NCBI RefSeq assembly: GCF_010692325.1
Contig: NZ_JAAHHW010000053.1
Span: 1-41,850 of the forward strand
Reading direction: 5' to 3'
DNA: 41,850 bases
Origin: Moorena sp. SIO3I8
GTDB taxonomy: Bacteria; Cyanobacteriota; Cyanobacteriia; Cyanobacteriales; Coleofasciculaceae
In this document: one piece after another, positions 14,142 to 22,122 of the stretch
Layout: each line of letters opens with the position of its first letter
Numbering within the stretch: position 1 is the stretch's first letter
Notes under the pieces: model-generated
The model's database searches: none
What the model was told of the DNA's origin: nothing
Seen by the model: only the letters and a program-made list of their open reading frames with translations
Made by a program: the position numbers and the translations under genes

Positions 14142-14660
14142 ATGTACATTCGTAAAACTGTCTTCGCCATTGCCCTATTGATTAGCCCGTTATTGATTAC
14201 TGCTTGCGGCTATAATGATACAAAAGAGTTAGTAGAAGAAGCACAGTTACTGTCAAAACCTCTTACCATCCGGCTAGTACCAAATACAGACCAACCAATT
14301 ACTGCTGGGGAAACTGTCCCATTCTCTTTTAAACCTGTTGGCGAGCCTGTCGAGATCTTAGAGCCGATTCCCTTGATAATGAATATCTACCTACCAGATG
14401 GTAGCCAACAACAACTCATGGTCGATTTGCAAAGTCCAGTTGTCTATTACCCTTGTGATCCTATACCAGGGGAAGACGATTCTTGTAACTATCCGAGGGT
14501 GGGTTTGGATCCTACGGCGGATCCTAGTCAGCCCTATCAACCAGGCCCTAGCATTACCTTGGAGCAAGAAGGAGAATACAGGATTACGTTAGACCCTGTC
14601 CCAGAAGCACTCCAAGAAAAATTACATGGACAGTCAACAACATTTCTGGTCATGCCGTGA
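14142..14660 (+). CDS. Hypothetical lipoprotein between dndD and dndE
   Basis: 172 residues. A lipoprotein signal peptide is clear: basic MYIRK, a hydrophobic core and lipobox LITAC with Cys at residue 22. The mature part has beta-rich, proline-rich text (PFSFKPVGEPVEILEPIPLIMNIYLPDG) suggesting an Ig-like fold, and two further Cys (CDPIPGEDDSC) that could form a disulfide. I do not recognise the family. It runs opposite to the Dnd genes and its stop overlaps the dndD stop by 11 bases, so it is probably not functionally part of Dnd. Confidence 0.8.
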   Translation: MYIRKTVFAIALLISPLLITACGYNDTKELVEEAQLLSKPLTIRLVPNTDQPITAGETVPFSFKPVGEPVEILEPIPLIMNIYLPDGSQQQLMVDLQSPVVYYPCDPIPGEDDSCNYPRVGLDPTADPSQPYQPGPSITLEQEGEYRITLDPVPEALQEKLHGQSTTFLVMP

Positions 14661-16650
14661 CTTGTTCTGAGTAGAAGTAACCCGATTCCACGGTTGTCCG
14701 ATGTTTAGTTGGGTCATAATTTAGGAGATACTGTTGTGCGATCGCATCAGCTTCTCGTAATTGTTTAGCTTCGACCTTACCAATTTCCGTATCTGTAGAC
14801 AGCAGAATCACCTGATGGGAGGCAGCGGGGAAGTAGCGTTCCACTAGGTTGCTGCGATGGGACGAGTCCAATCGTCCGAGGGGGGTATCAATCGCTACCG
14901 GTAGATTACGTCCAGAAACACGGGCGAGTCCCCACAATAATGCGATCGCTAATAATTGCTTTTCCCCAGCCGATAGACGATGTTTCGGTACAAGTTTTCC
15001 TTGTAGGTCGTACAGGGATAGGCTGAAGCTGTTGGTGTCGATGGCAACTCGATGGACTAGGTCAGATTTATGAAGGAGATAAAGAAAGCATTCGGTTACC
15101 TCATGTTCTAATTTATTCAGTTTTCTCAGAGTTAACTGTTCCCGGAAAACCTTAAGGCTCTGTTGGACTAATGCAGATGCTGCAAGCATATGCTGATCAT
15201 TTTTGCGGTCAATGGTTTCTTCACCATACCTGGCTAAGTCTTTTTTGCTTTGTGCGATCGCATATCCTAATTTATCACAGCGGCGTTTAGCGATTTCGTA
15301 AGCTGCTTGAGCTTGAGCCAATTCCGTTTGTGCCTGTTTTAGTGCATCTTCGAGTTCTTGATAGGATTCCGGAGGAGCAGCTGTTGCTAGTTGTCGTTTA
15401 GTAGCATTAATATCTGCTTCCAGATTTTTGCGCTTAGCTAATTGCTCTTCAGCTAATTGCTTTTGAGTTGGTTGGTAGTAAGTCAGGAGATTAGTTAGGG
15501 AATGAAACATTTCTTCCTCAGCTCCTAACCAAGGGTCTTTAACCTCCCCAGCCTCTTGCTCTATTTGTTGATTTTCTTTTCCCAAGAACGCTTTAATTTT
15601 ATCAAATTTTTTAGCAGGCAACTTGAGGGCAGTCAATAAATCTACCAGACGTTGATCACGCTGTTGTAAAATATCTCTAGCTAGTTTAGCCTGTGATGCC
15701 CGCGATTCTTTTTCTGCTTGAGCTTGAGCTTGGGTGAGTAGGGGTTCAATTAACGATAGAGGCAAAATACCAGCTGCTAATTCCCTCATCTGTTCACGAA
15801 TTTGTTCAACTTTAGTATTGTAGTGATGGAGTTGACTCTCTAGTTGGTTCCGTTGGGCTGCTATTTTACCACCATCACAGACAAATTTATCAAAAGCTTG
15901 TTGCTGTTTTTCCCTGGTTTGTTCTAGCTGTTCTTGAATACTACATAACTCTTGTTTAGCTAGCTCATAGTCTGATTGTTGAGAGGAAAGCTTTTTTTCG
16001 ATATCTTCCAAATTAGCAAGTTGCTGTTGATTCGCCATAGATTTGCGTTTGCGCGTCACTAAAATATCAAGGTCAATGGCTAAGCGGTCAGCAAGTTCTA
16101 GACCAAGTAAGGATCGAATCGCTTCCACAACAACCGGGGGTGGTGCTTCTACTTCTGCTAGTTCTTTAACCTGTTCCCCATCAAAAAGAAATAAGTTTGA
16201 TATTCCTAAGGGCAACAGATTTTCAATGTACTCGTCCCAAGTATTGGTTAGGGCAGAATCCAGCCAGTCTCCCTCTAAAATGCCTAAGTTATCCTTACCA
16301 TCTTTCGGTTTTTTTGTCCAAGTGCGTACAATCCGATACTCCATGGGCTGGTCGTTCTCGATATGTTCAAAAACTAATTCCACTCGGGTGTTGTCAATAG
16401 GTAAGGCATTGCGATTGACTGACTGAGTTAGAAAGTCGCTATAACTCAAATTGCCACGGGTGGAACATTGAGCGCGGTGTCCATATAAAGCCAGACGAAT
16501 CGCATCCATCATAGTGGTTTTACCACCACCATTCATACCACCGACTAGAATAATAGGTCGAGAGTTATCATCCCTTTTTGGACAGAGATTGATCACCTGA
16601 CGCCCGAGATAGGGGCCAAAGTTTTCTAGGACAAGTTCAAGGAAAATCAC
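14650..16650 (-). CDS. dndD: DNA sulfur modification protein DndD (SMC-like ATPase)
   Basis: ATPase of the phosphorothioation machinery, related to Rad50/SbcC/RecF. From a GTG at 16650 the protein begins with IFLELVLENFGPYLGRQ, as DndD does; a TTG at 16662 would add four residues, and neither start has a clear Shine-Dalgarno. Walker A is GGMNGGGKTT (about 37-46). About 300 residues of coiled coil follow (180-500), interrupted at a hinge region. The C-terminus has the ABC signature LSAGEKQLLAIALLWGLARV and Walker B/D-loop DTPLGRLDSSHR. All ATPase motifs are intact, and the 666 residues are normal for the family. Confidence 0.93.
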   Translation of the reverse strand: MIFLELVLENFGPYLGRQVINLCPKRDDNSRPIILVGGMNGGGKTTMMDAIRLALYGHRAQCSTRGNLSYSDFLTQSVNRNALPIDNTRVELVFEHIENDQPMEYRIVRTWTKKPKDGKDNLGILEGDWLDSALTNTWDEYIENLLPLGISNLFLFDGEQVKELAEVEAPPPVVVEAIRSLLGLELADRLAIDLDILVTRKRKSMANQQQLANLEDIEKKLSSQQSDYELAKQELCSIQEQLEQTREKQQQAFDKFVCDGGKIAAQRNQLESQLHHYNTKVEQIREQMRELAAGILPLSLIEPLLTQAQAQAEKESRASQAKLARDILQQRDQRLVDLLTALKLPAKKFDKIKAFLGKENQQIEQEAGEVKDPWLGAEEEMFHSLTNLLTYYQPTQKQLAEEQLAKRKNLEADINATKRQLATAAPPESYQELEDALKQAQTELAQAQAAYEIAKRRCDKLGYAIAQSKKDLARYGEETIDRKNDQHMLAASALVQQSLKVFREQLTLRKLNKLEHEVTECFLYLLHKSDLVHRVAIDTNSFSLSLYDLQGKLVPKHRLSAGEKQLLAIALLWGLARVSGRNLPVAIDTPLGRLDSSHRSNLVERYFPAASHQVILLSTDTEIGKVEAKQLREADAIAQQYLLNYDPTKHRTTVESGYFYSEQVTA

Positions 16651-16676
16651 AGGATTTATCAAGTATGAATTTTCTA

Positions 16677-16760
16677 GGGAACAGGGAACAGGGAACAGGG
16701 AATCGGGAATCGGGAATCGGGAATCGGGAATCGGGAATCGGGAATCGGGAACAGGGAAAA
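16677..16760 (+). repeat. Heptad tandem array, 12 units of GGGAACA/GGGAATC
   Basis: Three GGGAACA, seven GGGAATC, one GGGAACA and one GGGAAAA in perfect register, starting 27 bases upstream of the dndD start and so in its promoter or leader. It is the longest array in the window. It separates dndD from the DUF924 gene. Confidence 0.95.
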
Positions 16761-16858
16761 GAGAAAAAAGTATGTGTACCTCATAACTATGATAAACGCT
16801 ATAGTTGGTGTTAATCGTTTACCGTTAAATCTCAACGATTAACTCTAAATAATTAACG

Positions 16859-17446
16859 CTAAAAAGATGAACCGGGCAGCTTTATAAATTCATCCTCTTC
16901 TGGAGTATTAACCCGACCAAGGATTTTATTGCGATGGGGAAAGCGACCAAAACGTTCAATCACTTCTAGATGACGATAGGCATAATTAATTGTACTGGCA
17001 CTATCGGGATCATCTTTAAGAGTCGAGAATAATTCAACACAGTAGCGCTGATGTTCGATATTTTCGCTATGCTCAAATGGTAAGTAGATAAACCAGCGCT
17101 GGACTGGTAAGAGTTCTTTGTCAAAGCCTCGATCAACAGCATACTGGGCAGTAGACAAGGCTTTGGAATCAGTAGCAAAAGCTTGGGGTTGACCCCGAAA
17201 CATATTGCGAGGAAACTGATCGAATAGGATAATTAGCGCTAGGCAGCTATAGGGTGATGTTTGCCAATTATCTAACTCCCCAGTCACGGCTTGTTGATAG
17301 ATGTCGAGGAAACGCGATCGCATTTCTTGGTCAAAATCTGGGTTCTTAGTAAACCAGACTTTGCGGGATTTGCCATATTCGGGTTCGTCCGGCTTACCAA
17401 ACCAGAAATTTAATATCTCATTAAATCTATCCAAAGCCTGTATCAT
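16859..17446 (-). CDS. DUF924 family protein
   Basis: 195 residues matching DUF924, an all-helical TPR-like family: opening LNFWFGKPDEPEYGKSRKVW, the central block LALIILFDQFPRNMFRGQPQAF, then WFIYLPFEHSENIEHQ and the C-terminal ERFGRFPHRNKILGR. The biochemical role of the family is not known. It sits between dndC (21-base gap) and dndD (209-base gap) on the same strand, so it is probably cotranscribed with dndC. DUF924 is not a standard Dnd component, so this may be chance insertion or a lineage-specific accessory. Confidence 0.9.
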   Translation of the reverse strand: MIQALDRFNEILNFWFGKPDEPEYGKSRKVWFTKNPDFDQEMRSRFLDIYQQAVTGELDNWQTSPYSCLALIILFDQFPRNMFRGQPQAFATDSKALSTAQYAVDRGFDKELLPVQRWFIYLPFEHSENIEHQRYCVELFSTLKDDPDSASTINYAYRHLEVIERFGRFPHRNKILGRVNTPEEDEFIKLPGSSF

Positions 17447-17467
17447 AAGTTACTCCAGTTTTAAGGA

Positions 17468-19018
17468 TTACGAATTTTGGACTGGAAATTTTAAATTTGC
17501 CCAAGCCAGCTGCTTGACAGTGTCAACATCCCCTTCATCAGCAGCTGTTTTTAAATCTCGTTTCAAGTGAGCATTAGCGATCGCATCTTCTTTAGACCGA
17601 GAACTAGTATCAAAGCACCGCTCCAAAGCCTCATAGATACCAATACGACGAGACCTAGTCACATACTGGCGTTCTGTGTCTAGCAGTTTTGCCATTAGTT
17701 CGAGATGCATAGCATCATTGTCACAGATTTCTTCTAAGACCTGCCACTCATCAACACCAAGCAGATGGTTTTCAGCGCCAGGACGGATGTCTTTGAAAGG
17801 TTCACCAGTAACTTCCTCATAGATGCGGGGCAAACTGTCGTCAAATTCGTGTTTTTCTTCTAGCCAGATGCGACGAATCTCACTAAGTTCCTCTTGACTA
17901 ATCAAGGTGATGTCCCCCATATTGTCTGGACAATTCTGACGAATTTCAGTTTCAACAGTAAGCAATCGCCTCAGCCAATACTCCCGTGCTTCTTTGGTAT
18001 AAGGACCAGGAATTGGCTCAACAGAGATTTGTCCATCTAAATTCCGTTCATACAGTTGGACATTACCATTGCTACGTCTAAAATCTCGTCGCTCACGGTT
18101 TTCTCCAGGCTCCAACTCCTTTCGCAAATCCAGTAGAGGTTCCAGCCATTCCTTCTCTTCGTCATTATCAATCATTGCTGTCAGGGATTTATCCTGACTC
18201 ACCAGTGTACAAACCCAGCAACCAAAACGAGAGCTACCACAACTAGGAGTAGACGTATCCACAACTAATGGACATTCGTTATCAGCACTAGCCCCTCGAT
18301 ACATAGCAAATAAATCTTTATTGCTGTATTCCCAGGGGTTTTGCCATTGCATGAGATACAGCCAAACCTCATCATTTTGCCAATCTTCAATGGGGCTATA
18401 AACCAACGAGTTGGGTAAATTCATATTAGGAGTTAGACGATCACGTACTCGTTTAGCTTCCATTTTTTTCATCCGTCTTGCCCGTTGTTGGCTTTCAGCT
18501 TTGCGAGTGCCTAAAACAACAATAGCCTCTCCACTAGATCGGATAACATTCCGAATAAAACGGTTAGAGGGTTTAATTTTCAAACGTTCAGTACACCAGC
18601 GAAATTTCCCCCGTGGGGCTGGGTAACCTTTGCCAATTAAACTTACCCAGTAGGTTTCTTTAACCTCCGGTTGTAAGAGATGGGGTTCAAAGGGCAATCC
18701 TTGAGCTTCAGCTGCCAACTTAATCTGTTTTAGGGAATTGCGAACCCAAGCTGAAACAATCGGATTCTCTACTAAGGTGTCTGTAGTGATGACATAGATA
18801 GTCTTAGTTCGCTGTTCTGGTGGCAGAGCTGCGATCGCATTCCATACCAGCTGTAGAGTGGCGGTGCTATCCTTGCCACCACTATACCCTATAACCCAGG
18901 GAATTGCGTCTAAGCAGTACAACTGTTGAATTTCGGTGGTCAGAGCAGTAATCTCTTCCACCAGCTCAGCCACAGTGCGATTTTTTGGCTTATTTTCTGA
19001 GAGTTTTACCTGATTCAT
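17468..19018 (-). CDS. dndC: DNA phosphorothioation sulfurtransferase DndC
   Basis: ATP-pyrophosphatase of the PAPS-reductase-like fold that activates DNA and transfers sulfur in phosphorothioation. The PP-loop SGGKDS is at residues 46-51 (WVIGYSGGKDSTATLQL). A FRWCTERLK block follows, and a cysteine cluster (NECPLVVDTSTPSCGSSRFG, then CWVC) agrees with the iron-sulfur cluster known in DndC. Its 516 residues are normal. The start MNQVKLSE has no close competitor. It is divergent from dndB across a 556-base repeat-rich spacer. Confidence 0.95.
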   Translation of the reverse strand: MNQVKLSENKPKNRTVAELVEEITALTTEIQQLYCLDAIPWVIGYSGGKDSTATLQLVWNAIAALPPEQRTKTIYVITTDTLVENPIVSAWVRNSLKQIKLAAEAQGLPFEPHLLQPEVKETYWVSLIGKGYPAPRGKFRWCTERLKIKPSNRFIRNVIRSSGEAIVVLGTRKAESQQRARRMKKMEAKRVRDRLTPNMNLPNSLVYSPIEDWQNDEVWLYLMQWQNPWEYSNKDLFAMYRGASADNECPLVVDTSTPSCGSSRFGCWVCTLVSQDKSLTAMIDNDEEKEWLEPLLDLRKELEPGENRERRDFRRSNGNVQLYERNLDGQISVEPIPGPYTKEAREYWLRRLLTVETEIRQNCPDNMGDITLISQEELSEIRRIWLEEKHEFDDSLPRIYEEVTGEPFKDIRPGAENHLLGVDEWQVLEEICDNDAMHLELMAKLLDTERQYVTRSRRIGIYEALERCFDTSSRSKEDAIANAHLKRDLKTAADEGDVDTVKQLAWANLKFPVQNS

Positions 19019-19574
19019 CAGTCTTCACGGCAGTGGGGAAACCCCCTCTGGGAAAGAGCGGGGTGCTTACTCTCTGCTAAGACAAGGCTTGGCAGATTGG
19101 TCCTTTTTTCGAGCTTATCCCAAGTTTTGAATAAAATTTCTTGACAGTGGATCTAACGTTTTTCTTCCTAAATTGGTATGATTAATAGTTTTACTCTATC
19201 GAACCTCGAGTATAGGGAAATCAGCTAATTTGATTGTTAAAAACTTGTGCTAGTCTTAAAAATATTTATCGTAAGCATATGCGCTACGCGCACGCTACGC
19301 GAACAGCGGTCAGCGGTCAGCCGTCAGCTAAAGGCTCATGCTACGGGAACAGCTTATTTTATTCAAAAGCACCGATTGCGCTACGGGCATGCTGCGCGAA
19401 CAGTAGCGTGGCACAGGCTTTGGCTTTTGGCCACGCTGTGCGAACGACGCTGTGAGGTAGCGCATTAGCTGAATGCTGAATGCTGAATGCTGAATGCTGA
19501 ATGCTGAATGCTGAATGCTGAATGCTTACTATTTATCGATAGCTTCTACAACGCAGCATTATGGGTTTAAAACT
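19019..19574. other. dndC-dndB divergent spacer with palindromic and heptad repeats
   Basis: No gene. From about 19280 to 19462 it consists of GC-rich palindromic units of the GCTACGCGAAC / TAGCGTGGC type, AGCGGTC heptads (19305-19325), and further CTACGGGAACAG and CTGCGCGAACAG variants, running into the heptad array at 19468. Promoters for both dnd genes must lie here. Confidence 0.7.
19468..19523 (+). repeat. Heptad tandem array, 8 units of GCTGAAT
   Basis: Eight identical 7-base units directly upstream of dndB. An in-frame ATG at 19515 lies inside the array, which argues against that codon being the dndB start. Confidence 0.95.
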
Positions 19575-21176
19575 ATGGTGATCAAAACTGAAAATCATCC
19601 CAATGACCTCGCCAAGCAAATACTTGAACAAGAAAGCCGAGATCGACAAGCGCTGGCGTTATTGCTCGATAGACATCTGGCTAGAAACGATCAAATCTTG
19701 GTGCAGAAAACTCACATGGGCACTACAGAGGCATTTATTGGCTCAGTCACTCTGGAATGGTTAGCGATTCGCGTCCGCTACGCCTCCCAACTACCGCTAT
19801 TTCAACAAAAGTTTGATCAACAAACAAACAATATCGTCAGAGATGCCGATACCATCGAAGCGCTTCAGCAGCGTCCCCTTGATTGGTCACGTCAAGCTGC
19901 TCTGGCTCAATATCTAGCAGCCCGCAAAACTCACAAGTTTCCCCCAGTCTTGGTAGTGCTTAGCTCTGGGTGGGTAGATAATGCCCAAGCTGCTCAGTGG
20001 GATAAGAATCAACGCGCTCGGCAGTCGGCAGCTGAGTTCACCAGTTTAGATAAAGATCGCACAGTCGGACTGCTTGATGTTTCAGACCATGTTTCAATTT
20101 TTGCCTTAGACGGTCAGCATCGACTGATGGGAATCCAAGCTCTGATGGAATTGATTAAAATTGGTACGCTCCAGAAATATAGCAAAGGCAAAAAGCCAAT
20201 CGGCTCCCTGATTACAGTTGATGACTTGATTGAGGAGTATCACATCTCGCCAGGTTATCTCCAAAGTCTAGCCACAGAAAAAATTGGTATTGAGTTTATT
20301 CCTGCTGTCGTTCAGGGAGAAACCCGTGAAGAAGCACGGCGACGCATCCGATCGATTTTTGCTCACGTTAACCTGATGGCAGTAAGGTTGAGCAAAGGAC
20401 AATTAGCGTTGCTCAATGAAGACGATGGCTTCTCAATCGTTGCTAGAAAAATTGCCATGACTCATCCTCTGCTGAGGGAGATGGAAAATCGTAATCCTCG
20501 GGTTAATTGGGATAGCGCTACAGTTTCAGCTAAGTCAACAGTCTTGACTACCCTACAAGCTCTCAAACATATATCTGAGCTGTATTTGGGCTACCAATTC
20601 TTTCACTGGAAACCCTGTGAGAAAGGTCTAATTCCCATGCGTCCTGAAGATGAAGAGCTAGAGATGGGAACTAAAACATTGACAGAGCTTTTCGACTATC
20701 TCGCTAGTTTACCCAGCTATCAAAAACTCGAACATGGAAAAGAAACACCCCAGCTGCGTCGGTTTAACCATGAAAGGGGTGGAGGAGAAGGAAACATGCT
20801 ATTCCGTCCAGTAGGACAAATCGCCCTCGTTCAAGCTTTGGGTATCCTAGTATGTAACAAGGATTTCTCCCTCAAAAGCATCTTCGAGAAACTTCAAAAA
20901 TACGATGGTTCGGGTGGCTTTAGTCAGATAGATCACCCACAATCCCCTTGGTACGGGATTTTGTATGACCCAAATCGAAAGCGAGTGCTAGTTTCTGGAC
21001 GAGAGTTAGCCTCCAAAGTGATGTTATATCTTTTGGGTGGTGTTACAGAGCGTATGGAACGTGCTCAACTGCGCATCGCTGTGGCTAATGCCAGGAGTGT
21101 TGGCAAAGATCAAGGGATCAGCTTTGAGGGTAAATTTGTGAAACTGAAGGAGGTAGGATTACCACCTCAATTGTAA
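19575..21176 (+). CDS. dndB: DGQHR-domain protein DndB
   Basis: Regulatory/accessory component of the phosphorothioation system; in studied systems DndB is dispensable for modification and represses dnd transcription. The family-naming motif DGQHR is at residues 179-183 (IFALDGQHRLMGIQAL). Other blocks include RRIRSIFAHVNLMAVRLSKGQ and AKSTVLTTLQALKHI. The start at 19575 (MVIKTENHPNDLAKQ) gives 533 residues; a longer frame would begin inside the heptad array. dndB usually leads the dndBCDE operon, but here it is transcribed away from dndC. Confidence 0.9.
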   Translation: MVIKTENHPNDLAKQILEQESRDRQALALLLDRHLARNDQILVQKTHMGTTEAFIGSVTLEWLAIRVRYASQLPLFQQKFDQQTNNIVRDADTIEALQQRPLDWSRQAALAQYLAARKTHKFPPVLVVLSSGWVDNAQAAQWDKNQRARQSAAEFTSLDKDRTVGLLDVSDHVSIFALDGQHRLMGIQALMELIKIGTLQKYSKGKKPIGSLITVDDLIEEYHISPGYLQSLATEKIGIEFIPAVVQGETREEARRRIRSIFAHVNLMAVRLSKGQLALLNEDDGFSIVARKIAMTHPLLREMENRNPRVNWDSATVSAKSTVLTTLQALKHISELYLGYQFFHWKPCEKGLIPMRPEDEELEMGTKTLTELFDYLASLPSYQKLEHGKETPQLRRFNHERGGGEGNMLFRPVGQIALVQALGILVCNKDFSLKSIFEKLQKYDGSGGFSQIDHPQSPWYGILYDPNRKRVLVSGRELASKVMLYLLGGVTERMERAQLRIAVANARSVGKDQGISFEGKFVKLKEVGLPPQL

Positions 21177-21189
21177 CAGAATTAGTGAC

Positions 21190-21226
21190 AGCTCCTACAC
21201 TTTCCTATCCCGTAAGTGTAGGAGCT
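21190..21226. terminator. Bidirectional terminator between dndB and the Dnd-associated gene
   Basis: A perfect 13-bp inverted repeat (AGCTCCTACACTT at 21190-21202, AAGTGTAGGAGCT at 21214-21226) with an 11-base loop fills the 55-base gap between the two convergent stop codons. No long T-run follows, but position and stem strength support termination on both strands. Confidence 0.65.
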
Positions 21227-21231
21227 AGCTC

Positions 21232-21711
21232 TCACAAAAATCGACTCAAATCAAACTCTTGTTGCTCATTTTCTTTATATTCTTTCTTCTTATACCTATC
21301 ATTATTTAAAATTAACAAAAGTCGCTCGGAATAGTCTACTGCACCTCGCAACTCATTGCGCAAAATATCAAGCCCTCCATTGGCATACTCCTCAAAAATA
21401 TAGATGCGTTTGTCCTCAGACTCTTTATCGATAGAAGAAAGAATTTTAGTATCCTTAATCTCAGCGATCGCAATTAATTTAATTACTACCTCATATCCCC
21501 TTGATACAAAAATTTCCAATCCAATCGGACCAGGCTCTCGTTTAGAAATTACCTTCAGGGGCGATCGCTTTTTACGCTTTACTCCTAAAGCAGCTGCAAA
21601 CACCATCACATCAGCATAAGTCTGAAACGGTCCGGTTTTTCCATCGGAAGCGGTTAGGTCTTTCACCAAAGCCGCCTTATCTTTAGCAACCCTGATTCTG
21701 TTTCCAGCCAT
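21232..21711 (-). CDS. Dnd system-associated protein 4 (probable)
   Basis: 159 residues. The N-terminus (RIRVAKDKAALVKDLTASDG, then FQTYADVMVFAAALGVKRKKR) and the C-terminal pattern EEYANGGLDILRNELRGAVDY resemble the small family named DNA phosphorothioation-associated protein 4, found beside dnd genes. Its biochemical function is unknown. It is convergent with dndB, and nothing restriction-like follows. The assignment rests on remembered family text plus the neighbourhood. Confidence 0.75.
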   Translation of the reverse strand: MAGNRIRVAKDKAALVKDLTASDGKTGPFQTYADVMVFAAALGVKRKKRSPLKVISKREPGPIGLEIFVSRGYEVVIKLIAIAEIKDTKILSSIDKESEDKRIYIFEEYANGGLDILRNELRGAVDYSERLLLILNNDRYKKKEYKENEQQEFDLSRFL

Positions 21712-21824
21712 TGTCTTGGTGTCTAGTTTTAATAAATCTTATGCACAAGGCTAAGCGCAAAAACCTTAAAGTGCGGTAATCTATTTATTATACCATCAAG
21801 AAAAAGAGTAAAGGAATAGCGTAA

Positions 21825-21880
21825 GCTATCAGCTATCAGCTATCAGCTATCAGCTATCAGCTATTAGCTATCAGCTATCA
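21825..21880 (+). repeat. Heptad tandem array, 8 units of GCTATCA
   Basis: Eight units in perfect register; the sixth is GCTATTA. Confidence 0.95.
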
Positions 21881-22018
21881 GCTAATGCCTCCCAGCGTCG
21901 AAGTCTGTGCCACGAGTCAATGGACTTTTCCCCAGACTTTCAATTTTCATTAATCTAGAACTATTAAATTATCTCGTTCTAGGTTGATTTTAAGCTGTTT
22001 GCGTAGCGTGAGCTTTGA

Positions 22019-22053
22019 GCTGACGGCTGACGGCTGACGGCTGACGGCTGACG
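22019..22053 (+). repeat. Heptad tandem array, 5 units of GCTGACG
   Basis: Five identical units 70 bases upstream of the DUF2252 gene. Confidence 0.95.
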
Positions 22054-22122
22054 GAATAGCCTCTTAGAGATCTATTGCTTGATGTTTCATAGATTAACGT
22101 AATTTTGAGTTTATTGAGTTGA

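Larger units (their letters stand above)
21712..22122. other. Repeat-rich spacer between the Dnd locus and DUF2252 gene
   Basis: No gene. Two different heptad arrays are present: eight units of GCTATCA at 21825-21880 and five units of GCTGACG at 22019-22053, separated by AT-rich DNA. Confidence 0.8.

Noticed and set aside
16677-16760. Tandem repeats as a CRISPR array
   Set aside because: Units are 7 bases with no spacers between them; none of the arrays in the window has repeat-spacer structure, and no cas genes are present besides the unrelated iscB.
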